From Candidatus Bipolaricaulota bacterium (lineage in GTDB: Bacteria > Bipolaricaulota > Bipolaricaulia > UBA7950 > UBA9294): DNA of 6,311 bases. The notes under the pieces were generated by a model. The model was not told the DNA's origin and searched no databases. It worked only from the letters and a program-made list of their open reading frames with translations. The stretch is taken from contig JAUWNQ010000034.1 in assembly GCA_030612565.1 (NCBI GenBank), positions 1 to 6,311 of the forward strand, written 5' to 3'. A program made the position numbers and the translations under genes. Positions within the stretch are counted from its first letter, which is position 1. The number at the start of each line of letters is the position of its first letter. Positions 1-5,407 of this stretch are shown here, piece by piece.

Positions 1-353
1 ATAACATCAACCTCGCCACCTCCGATCTTGCAGTGGCGAAAGAGATTGCTTCCGCGGTCCGCGCGTCGAGCGGGGGGGTGCGCTACGGCAAGGCCCACGG
101 CTTTACACGAGCCCCGAAAGGGATCGTACAGGTATCGATGAACCTGACGAACTTCAAGAAGACCCCTATCTTACGGGTCTTCGACCTCGTGAAACGCGAG
201 GCAGAGCGCCGCGGGGTGTTGGTCGCGGGGAGCGAAATCGTGGGAACGCTCCCTAGGGAAGCCCTCTATGACGTGGCATCTGCAGCGCTGCAGATCGAGG
301 GGTTCTCCTCGCAACTCGTGCTAGAGGAGCGAATCGAGAACGTACTGCGTTGA
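1..353 (+). CDS. ftcD: Glutamate formimidoyltransferase, C-terminal part (5' end outside the window)
   Basis: The enzyme moves the formimino group between N-formimidoyl-L-glutamate and tetrahydrofolate in the cytoplasm (histidine degradation and one-carbon metabolism). The frame is open from base 3 with no start needed, reading NINLATSDLAVAKEIA; this matches the family block that opens the C-terminal subdomain. A GTG at 33 is therefore internal, not the start. Further family-like blocks are GIVQVSMNLTNF, TPILRVFDLVKREA and VAGSEIVGTLPREAL. About 117 residues are visible, roughly the last third of a 300-residue single-domain enzyme. The protein stops right after this domain, so no cyclodeaminase domain is fused as in the animal bifunctional protein. 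Some members of this family are known to act on 5-formyl-THF in place of 5-formyl-THF cycloligase, so the true role could be folate salvage. The stop overlaps the murD start (TTGA, 350-353), suggesting co-translation. Confidence 0.9.
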   Translation, partial: NINLATSDLAVAKEIASAVRASSGGVRYGKAHGFTRAPKGIVQVSMNLTNFKKTPILRVFDLVKREAERRGVLVAGSEIVGTLPREALYDVASAALQIEGFSSQLVLEERIENVLR

Positions 354-1648
354 AGATCGCTGGACGAGAGGTCGAAAGCGCTGCAGTTCTTGGCTACGCC
401 CGCACTGGTAAGGCGACGACGCAGTTCCTCCTCAATCGCGGTGTCCGCCCGTTTGTGAGCGACTCCGGGCCGTTCTCAAAGGAAGACCGCGCCGAGCTTG
501 AAGCGCAAGGTGTTCAATACGAAGAAGGTGGACATACCGAGGCAATCCTTACAGGTTCCGATCTCATCGTCCTGAGTCCAGGGGTGAGGCCGAACCTGCC
601 TCTCCTCGTCGAGGCGCGAAAGCGCGGGATCACGATCCTCTCCGAACTCGATCTCGCTGCGGAGGCCTGTCGCTCCACTCCTAGTATCGCAATCAGCGGA
701 ACGAACGGGAAGAGTACGACCGTGCGCCTCACAGAAGCGCTCCTGCGCATGTCCGGGAAGAAGGTTCTTGTCGCGGGGAACATTGGAATTCCGTGCATCT
801 CCATCGTCGATCAGGTTGTGGACACTGATGTGGTCGTCCTCGAGGTCTCAAGCTTCCAACTCGAACAGAGCGAGTCCTTTCACCCACGGGTCGCGGTCTT
901 CCTGAACATAACCCCGGATCACCTCGACCGTCATAAGACGATCGCCGCCTACACCGCGGCGAAAGGACGCCTCTTCCAGCGTCAGACGCGCGAGGATACC
1001 GCAATCCTTCCCAGCAACCTTATTGCAACCTTCCCGGAGATCAGGGCGCGAAAGGTCCTCTTCGACCGGGTTGATCTTCCGCCCTCTCCTTTTCTTGCCG
1101 ATCTCTCACCGCACAACCAAGAGAACCTGAAGGCGGCTGTCGCGGCCTGTCGCGCCCTCCTCCCCAATTTCGAAATTGATTCAATCCGGTTCGATGATCT
1201 TAAGGAGGCGCTCGCTCTTCCGTACCGCCTGCAAGAGGAGGGAGAAGTGAACGGGATCAGAGTGATCAACGACTCCAAGTCGACTAACGCCGCCTCCACC
1301 CTAGTCGCCCTGCAGAGCGTGGGTAGGCCGGTCATCCTCCTCCTTGGGGGGAGGCACAAGGGGGCCGGGTACGAACCGCTCGCGGCCGCCATCTTGGAGC
1401 GACCGGTGCGGAAGGTCATCCTCTACGGGGAAGCGGCTCCTTATCTGCATGAGATAATGAAGAGAGCGGGGTGCGCCTCGATCGCACTCGCGAGCGACCT
1501 TCCCAACGCCGTCGACATCGCGTTTCATAGCGCGCGCAGCGAGGACGTTCTCCTCTTTTCGCCGGCCTGTTCGAGCTACGATCAGTATTCGAACTACATC
1601 GAGCGCGGCAAGGATTTCACCCGCCTCATTCAAAGGTACCGGCTCTAG
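350..1648 (+). CDS. murD: UDP-N-acetylmuramoyl-L-alanine--D-glutamate ligase (MurD)
   Basis: This cytoplasmic ATP-dependent ligase adds D-glutamate to UDP-MurNAc-L-Ala. Length is 432 residues, close to E. coli MurD (438). The N-terminal Rossmann-like domain spans about 1-105 (VLGYARTG near 13-20). The central ATPase domain has the P-loop SGTNGKST at 116-123 (Lys121), LEVSSFQLE at 164-172 (Glu165) and NITPDHLDRH at 186-195 (His191). Lys205 in YTAAKGRLF corresponds to the carbamylated lysine of E. coli MurD. The C-terminal domain holds HNQEN at 255-259, PYRLQ at 291-295, NDSKSTN at 307-313 and SPACSSYDQY at 404-413. The SPAC(A/S)S.DQ motif separates it from MurC, MurE and MurF. The start is TTG at 350; there is no other start codon nearby in frame, and no strong Shine-Dalgarno is well spaced (GAGGAG at 325-330 is too far), so translation probably depends on coupling to ftcD through the TTGA overlap. 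Confidence 0.97.
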   Translation: MKIAGREVESAAVLGYARTGKATTQFLLNRGVRPFVSDSGPFSKEDRAELEAQGVQYEEGGHTEAILTGSDLIVLSPGVRPNLPLLVEARKRGITILSELDLAAEACRSTPSIAISGTNGKSTTVRLTEALLRMSGKKVLVAGNIGIPCISIVDQVVDTDVVVLEVSSFQLEQSESFHPRVAVFLNITPDHLDRHKTIAAYTAAKGRLFQRQTREDTAILPSNLIATFPEIRARKVLFDRVDLPPSPFLADLSPHNQENLKAAVAACRALLPNFEIDSIRFDDLKEALALPYRLQEEGEVNGIRVINDSKSTNAASTLVALQSVGRPVILLLGGRHKGAGYEPLAAAILERPVRKVILYGEAAPYLHEIMKRAGCASIALASDLPNAVDIAFHSARSEDVLLFSPACSSYDQYSNYIERGKDFTRLIQRYRL

Positions 1649-1711
1649 CCCCGACCAGTAAATAAGATATTCATCACTTCTTATTTAGTGACATCTGTAC
1701 GGTCTTCGGGG
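1649..1711 (+). repeat. AT-rich inverted repeat / possible structured leader after murD
   Basis: Directly after the murD stop, 1656-1667 can pair with 1679-1690 (11 of 12 positions, one G-G mismatch; core TAAATAAGA / TCTTATTTA) around an 11-nt loop. An outer arm CCCCGA (1649-1654) can pair with TCGGGG (1706-1711). A second pairing, TCACT (1674-1678) with AGTGA (1687-1691), uses part of the same right arm and so competes with the first. No T-run follows, so this is not a typical intrinsic terminator. It could be an mRNA structure, a processing site or a protein-binding dyad; the sequence alone does not decide. Confidence 0.45.
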
Positions 1712-1774
1712 AGCGAATTCTATCCCTCGCCGCGACACCTTTCCTTTCGAACACAGGACAACTGCCGTATTGAT

Positions 1775-1780
1775 AGGAGG
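1775..1780 (+). promoter_or_regulatory. Strong Shine-Dalgarno not used by ftsW
   Basis: AGGAGG lies 6 nt upstream of a GTG at 1787. That GTG is not in the ftsW frame, which has a TAA at 1798-1800. The site would instead serve the short frame at 1787-1852. It may also be a standby site for ribosomes loading on ftsW. Confidence 0.4.
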
Positions 1781-1786
1781 CAGCGA

Positions 1787-1852
1787 GTGCGTGGGCGTAA
1801 AGAGGGCGATGGAGGCGTTACGTGGAGAGACGAGTCGATCGGGGGACCGTAG
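1787..1852 (+). CDS. Possible 21-codon upstream ORF overlapping the ftsW start
   Basis: The frame runs GTG to TAG, 21 residues, rich in Gly and Arg (begins MRGRKEGDGG). It has a perfect AGGAGG at 1775-1780 with a 6-nt spacer and ends 28 nt past the first base of the ftsW start, in a different frame. It resembles no family that I recognise and has no membrane segment. It could be a leader ORF that couples ribosome flow into ftsW, or it could be chance, because purine-rich GGAGG strings are common here. Coding status is unproven. Confidence 0.2.
   Translation: MRGRKEGDGGVTWRDESIGGP
1811..1815 (+). promoter_or_regulatory. Shine-Dalgarno of ftsW
   Basis: GGAGG sits 6 nt before the GTG at 1822. 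A TAA at 1798-1800 closes the frame upstream and no other start codon lies between, so this site fixes the ftsW start. Confidence 0.75.
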
Positions 1853-2901
1853 TCACTACCGCACTTCTACTCCTTTATGGCCTGGTGATGGTCTACAGTG
1901 CCAGCTCTCCGTTCTCCCTCCGCCACTTCGGAAGCGGCAGTTATCTCTTCCTCAAGCAGCTGATCTCGGCCGGAATAGGGGTGGGCCTTCTCGTCCTCCT
2001 CTCCCACCTTGACTACCACCGCCTGCGCCAGATCGATGATATTCTCCTCATCGGAGCGTTCCTCCTGACCGCGTTGACCGTGCTCCCCTTACGGATCAGC
2101 GACGGGAGGTGGCTACACCTGGCAGGATTTACCGTACAACCGACCGAACTGCTGAAGTTCGCGCTGATCGTCTACCTGGCGGCGACCATAGAACGGAAGA
2201 TGGAGCGCATTCGATCGTTCTCCGAGGGGGTTCTTCCGTTCGTCGTCGTCCTGCTCATCCTGGCGGCGGTGGTGATGAACCAACCGGACCTAGGGATGAT
2301 CCTTGTCTTTAGCTCCCTGACCGCGGTGATGCTCTTCCTGGGAGGAGCGAGGATCATTCACCTTGCCCTCGTCACCCTGTCGAGCCTTCCATTCGTCTAC
2401 CTGGCGATCCTCATCGCGCCTTACCGCCTCGCCCGTCTGGTCTCCTTCTTCCATCCCCAGGCCTACAGCACCTCTTCGGGATATCAGATCATCCAATCTC
2501 TCGTGGCAATCGGGTCGGGAGGGATCTTCGGACGCGGGTTGGGAGCGTCACGTGCCAAGCTCTTCTACCTTCCACAGTCACACAACGATTTCATCTTCGC
2601 GATCACCGCCGAGGAACTGGGGTTGATCGGAGCGTCCATCCTGATCGGTCTCTTCGCCCTCTTCGCCTGGCGTGCATTCGCCGTGGCGAGCCGGGCCCCG
2701 GATCCGTTCGGGCGGCTTTTGGCGCTGGGAATCGGATTTAGCATCTCCTTCCAAGTGCTCCTCAACATGGGGGTGGCAGTCGGACTCCTCCCGGTAACCG
2801 GATTGACCCTCCCGTTCATCAGTAACGGCGGGTCTTCGCTCCTCATTACGCTTTCCATGGTTGGCGTTCTGCTCAATATCTCGAAACAAGGAGTATCATG
2901 A
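1822..2901 (+). CDS. ftsW: SEDS-family septal peptidoglycan glycosyltransferase FtsW
   Basis: FtsW polymerises lipid II into glycan strands at the division septum, working with a class B penicillin-binding protein. The protein has 359 residues and about ten hydrophobic segments, beginning with TM1 near 11-27 (ending VMVYSAS, typical of the family). Other family blocks are SDGRWLHLAGFTVQPTELLK (93-112), NQPDLGM (153-159), IGSGGIFGRGLGAS (230-243), LPQSHNDFIFAITAEELG (250-267) and LPFISNGGSSL (330-340). Asp256 in HNDFIFA corresponds to the essential acidic residue of RodA/FtsW enzymes. The N-terminus is short and cytoplasmic. RodA is the main alternative, but the location between murD and murG is the classical ftsW place. 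The start is GTG at 1822 with GGAGG 6 nt upstream. The end overlaps murG by 4 nt (ATGA). Confidence 0.93.
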   Translation: MERRVDRGTVVTTALLLLYGLVMVYSASSPFSLRHFGSGSYLFLKQLISAGIGVGLLVLLSHLDYHRLRQIDDILLIGAFLLTALTVLPLRISDGRWLHLAGFTVQPTELLKFALIVYLAATIERKMERIRSFSEGVLPFVVVLLILAAVVMNQPDLGMILVFSSLTAVMLFLGGARIIHLALVTLSSLPFVYLAILIAPYRLARLVSFFHPQAYSTSSGYQIIQSLVAIGSGGIFGRGLGASRAKLFYLPQSHNDFIFAITAEELGLIGASILIGLFALFAWRAFAVASRAPDPFGRLLALGIGFSISFQVLLNMGVAVGLLPVTGLTLPFISNGGSSLLITLSMVGVLLNISKQGVS

Positions 2902-4028
2902 TGCGTGTTCTGATCGCTGGTGGAGGAACAGGAGGGCATTTCTACCCCGCTTTAGCCGTGATGGAGGAGCTCTCGCAGGGGGAACCGGGGGCGAGGCTCG
3001 CCTACATCGGGACACGCCATGGGATCGAGGGGCGCATCCTCCCCTCCTACCCCTGGATTCGCTTCTTCCCGATCCACGCCCGCGGGCTCGAACGCGGAAA
3101 CCTTTGGCAGAATCTATACGCGATCGTCCTCCTCTTCTTGGCCTTCTTGGAGACGTTCATCGCGATCGTGCGCTTCCGCCCGCAGATCATAATCGGGATG
3201 GGAGGATACGCCTCTTTCCCGGCTGTCCTCCTCGGTTCTCTGCTGGGGAGGGTCATTCCGATACGAACGGTCATCCACGAACAGAACGCGATCGCAGGCC
3301 TGACAAACCGGCTCCTCGCCCCGTTCGTCGATAAGGTCCTCGTTTCCTATCCCCAATCGAAGGCGAGTTTCCCCCGTGCCCGGCGCATCGCGGTTACCGG
3401 GAACCCGATCCGAAAGGAATTTCTCCTCGCCAAACGGACTGCGGAAGCCTATCAACGATTTGACCTCGATCCGGACAAGCAGACAGTTCTTGTCTTCGGC
3501 GGCTCGCACGGAGCAACGGCGCTCACGACCGCAATCATTCAAGCAAAGGGGTCGATCGCCAAGAGCGAGAGGCTGCAAGTCCTTCTCGTCACCGGGAAGA
3601 GCGGGGAGGAACGCGTGATCAGGGAGGAATTCAACCGCGCCGGGGTGCACAACATCGTTGTTCGCCAGTACATCGAGAGGATGGGCGAGGCATTCGCCGT
3701 GGCCGACCTGGTCGTCTCTCGTGCTGGTGCCACAACGCTCGCGGAGATCACATCATGTGGGAAGCCGGCCCTCCTCGTCCCGTGGGGTGGGGCTGCTGAC
3801 GGGCACCAGTGGGAGAACGCACGCATCCTTAGAGAGGAAAAGGCCTGTACATTGGTGAATGAAGCGGACATTCTAAAGCACGGATTGGTGGAACTGATCT
3901 GCCGGATGGTAGGGGACCGCGAGGGTCTCACCCAGATGGCGCACAATTCCATGCGCATGGGAAAACGCCAGGCAACCACGTTGATCCTGGGAGAGATCAT
4001 GACGCTTGCTAAGGGGGCACGGACGTGA
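2898..4028 (+). CDS. murG: UDP-GlcNAc : undecaprenyl-PP-MurNAc-pentapeptide GlcNAc transferase (MurG)
   Basis: MurG adds GlcNAc to lipid I, giving lipid II, on the cytoplasmic face of the membrane (GT28 family, GT-B fold). Length is 376 residues. The N-terminal acceptor domain has GGGTGGHFYPALAV (8-21), a hydrophobic membrane-facing stretch near 72-92, GMGGY (100-104) and HEQNAIAGLTNR (127-138). TGNPIR (167-172) marks the domain junction. The C-terminal UDP-GlcNAc domain has GGSHGA (201-206), where Gln is more common than His, then SRAGATTLAEI (274-284), GKPALLVP (288-295) and DGHQWENA (301-308). AAGGAG at 2888-2893 lies 4 nt before ATG 2898 and 7 nt before ATG 2901. The second ATG is better spaced, so the protein may start one residue later. 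The ATGA overlap with ftsW implies coupled translation. Confidence 0.97.
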   Translation: MMRVLIAGGGTGGHFYPALAVMEELSQGEPGARLAYIGTRHGIEGRILPSYPWIRFFPIHARGLERGNLWQNLYAIVLLFLAFLETFIAIVRFRPQIIIGMGGYASFPAVLLGSLLGRVIPIRTVIHEQNAIAGLTNRLLAPFVDKVLVSYPQSKASFPRARRIAVTGNPIRKEFLLAKRTAEAYQRFDLDPDKQTVLVFGGSHGATALTTAIIQAKGSIAKSERLQVLLVTGKSGEERVIREEFNRAGVHNIVVRQYIERMGEAFAVADLVVSRAGATTLAEITSCGKPALLVPWGGAADGHQWENARILREEKACTLVNEADILKHGLVELICRMVGDREGLTQMAHNSMRMGKRQATTLILGEIMTLAKGART

Positions 4029-5407
4029 TTAACGCGGGAAAGAGGTACCACTTTATCGGAATCGGCGGATCAGGGATGAGCAGCCTCGCCACGGTGATGC
4101 TCGCCGGCGGGAGCAAGATCTTCGGGTCGGACTTGCGTGAAAACGCGGAGACCTTACGCCTCCGTCGGGAAGGGGCGACGATCCACCTCGGACACGATGA
4201 GCGCTTTCTCGACGAGGAAGGGGTCGATGAGGTTATCGTCTCCTCGGCGATTGGAACGGAGAACGTGGAACTCCAGGCTGCAATGAGGAACAAGCTCCCT
4301 GTCGTACGCCGTCTGCACGCGCTGGCAACTCTCCTTCACGGGTATACGAATATCGGGATTGCAGGGACGCACGGAAAGACGACGACCACAGCGATGGTCG
4401 CCACGATCCTGCGCCAGGCGGGGAAGGATCCGAGTTACCTGATCGGGGCCCACTGCGCCGGACTAGGCGGTAACGCGCACCTCGGCAATGGAGATCTCTT
4501 CGTCACCGAGGTCGATGAAAGCGATGGCCTCTTCCTTGCGCTTCACCCTACGATCGGCGTCCTCAACAACATCGGTCGCGACCACCTGGACACCTACAGA
4601 AGCCTCGATCGGATCGTTCAGAGCTTTACCCAGTACATCCGTCAATCAAAGAGGGCCGTACTGGCGATCGACGACGAAAACGTGCGGGTGCTGGCAGAAT
4701 CGTTCCCTGACGCTCTGACCGTTGGGCTCTCTCCACTCGCCGATCTGCAGGCGAGGGAGATCCGACACCATCACTTCCATACCACCTTCGAGCTCGTCTA
4801 TCAGGGGGAAGAGATCGGACCGGTCTTCCTCCCTGCTCCCGGGGATCACAACGTGAGAAATGCCCTCTGCGCGATCGGAGCCGCCTTCCTTGCAGGGGTT
4901 TCTCTTGCAGAGGCCGCATCGGCCCTGGACTCGTTTCTCCTCCCGCAACGGCGGTTCCAGCTTCTGGAGGAGAACGGGGTTACCGTGGTCGATGATTACG
5001 CCCACCTCCCGGAGGAGATCGAAGCGACCCTGCAGGCAATTCGTTCTGGTTGGGAGAAGCGGCGGGTCGTCGCGATCTTTCAACCCCACCGCTACAGCCG
5101 CACCCAGGCGATCGGCGATGAGTTTGGCAAGGCATTCCAGCTCGCAGATACGGTTGTCGTGACCCCGATCTACCCTGCCTACGAGCAGCCGATCCCCGGC
5201 GTCTCATCGCAAGGGATCGTCCGAGCGATCACCCGCTCAACCGGGGCGCAGCCCTATCTCATACACGATAAAGAGAAGGTGGTCTCCTTCCTCAAGAGGT
5301 ATATCGAGCCGGGAGACTTTATCATCAGCTTCGGAGCCGGGGACATCTGGACAGTCACTGAGGAGCTATCGTGCTTCCTTACGGAGGGGAGCTTCTGCCT
5401 CGCTTAA
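4025..5407 (+). CDS. murC: UDP-N-acetylmuramate--L-alanine ligase (MurC)
   Basis: This cytoplasmic ATP-dependent ligase starts the stem peptide by joining L-Ala to UDP-MurNAc. Length is 460 residues, normal for MurC. Features in order are GIGGSGMS (12-19) in the N-terminal UDP-binding domain; P-loop GTHGKTTTT (114-122, Lys118); TEVDESDGLF (161-170, Glu162); NIGRDHLDTY (182-191, His187); HNVRNA (275-280, two Asn); LPQRRFQ (306-312); VDDYAHLPEEI (322-332, Asp324); FQPHRYSRT (352-360); and GAGDIW (437-442). The Mur-ligase invariant residues are thus present. In DDYAHLP, Leu replaces the second His of the usual HHP. The length and the absence of extra domains argue against Mpl, and no Ddl is fused. 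The start is GTG at 4025 with AAGGGGG at 4011-4017; it overlaps the murG stop as GTGA. Confidence 0.97.
   Translation: MINAGKRYHFIGIGGSGMSSLATVMLAGGSKIFGSDLRENAETLRLRREGATIHLGHDERFLDEEGVDEVIVSSAIGTENVELQAAMRNKLPVVRRLHALATLLHGYTNIGIAGTHGKTTTTAMVATILRQAGKDPSYLIGAHCAGLGGNAHLGNGDLFVTEVDESDGLFLALHPTIGVLNNIGRDHLDTYRSLDRIVQSFTQYIRQSKRAVLAIDDENVRVLAESFPDALTVGLSPLADLQAREIRHHHFHTTFELVYQGEEIGPVFLPAPGDHNVRNALCAIGAAFLAGVSLAEAASALDSFLLPQRRFQLLEENGVTVVDDYAHLPEEIEATLQAIRSGWEKRRVVAIFQPHRYSRTQAIGDEFGKAFQLADTVVVTPIYPAYEQPIPGVSSQGIVRAITRSTGAQPYLIHDKEKVVSFLKRYIEPGDFIISFGAGDIWTVTEELSCFLTEGSFCLA
5360..5365 (+). promoter_or_regulatory. Shine-Dalgarno of murB, inside murC
   Basis: GAGGAG lies 5 nt before GTG 5371. 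No ATG, GTG or TTG occurs in frame over the next 30 or so codons before the conserved MurB domain, so this site supports the 37-nt overlap start. Confidence 0.65.

Noticed and set aside
1165..1178. 14-bp perfect palindrome CAATTTCGAAATTG in murD
   Set aside because: It is short, lies deep inside a conserved coding region with ordinary codons, and has no promoter or gene start near it.
1441..1457. Inverted repeat TTATCT/AGATAA in murD
   Set aside because: Six-base arms within coding sequence are expected by chance in a window this long.
1649..1711. Intrinsic terminator after murD
   Set aside because: The stem core is AT-rich, there is no T-run after either arm, and ftsW follows in the same direction in a conserved order, so termination is not supported.
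1649..1821. Promoter for ftsW in the gap
   Set aside because: GTGACA at 1688-1693 resembles a -35 box, but no acceptable -10 lies 15-19 nt downstream; TAAGAT at 1663 has no -35. No supported promoter on either strand.
1649..1849. The murD frame stays open for 67 codons after its TAG stop, including a GTG at 1688
   Set aside because: MurD is already complete at 432 residues. The extension is Ser/Arg-rich with no family resemblance, and GTG 1688 has no Shine-Dalgarno. The open frame is likely chance; only the last 21 codons have a ribosome site.
1770..2012. Frame of 80 codons overlapping the start of ftsW
   Set aside because: It is mostly inside ftsW in another frame, Pro/Arg-rich without family features, and its TTG start has no ribosome site.
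3114..4051. Long antisense open frames opposite murG (178 and 170 codons)
   Set aside because: They lie wholly opposite a strongly conserved gene, are Arg- or Ser-rich with no recognisable domain, and are typical shadow frames of GC-rich DNA.
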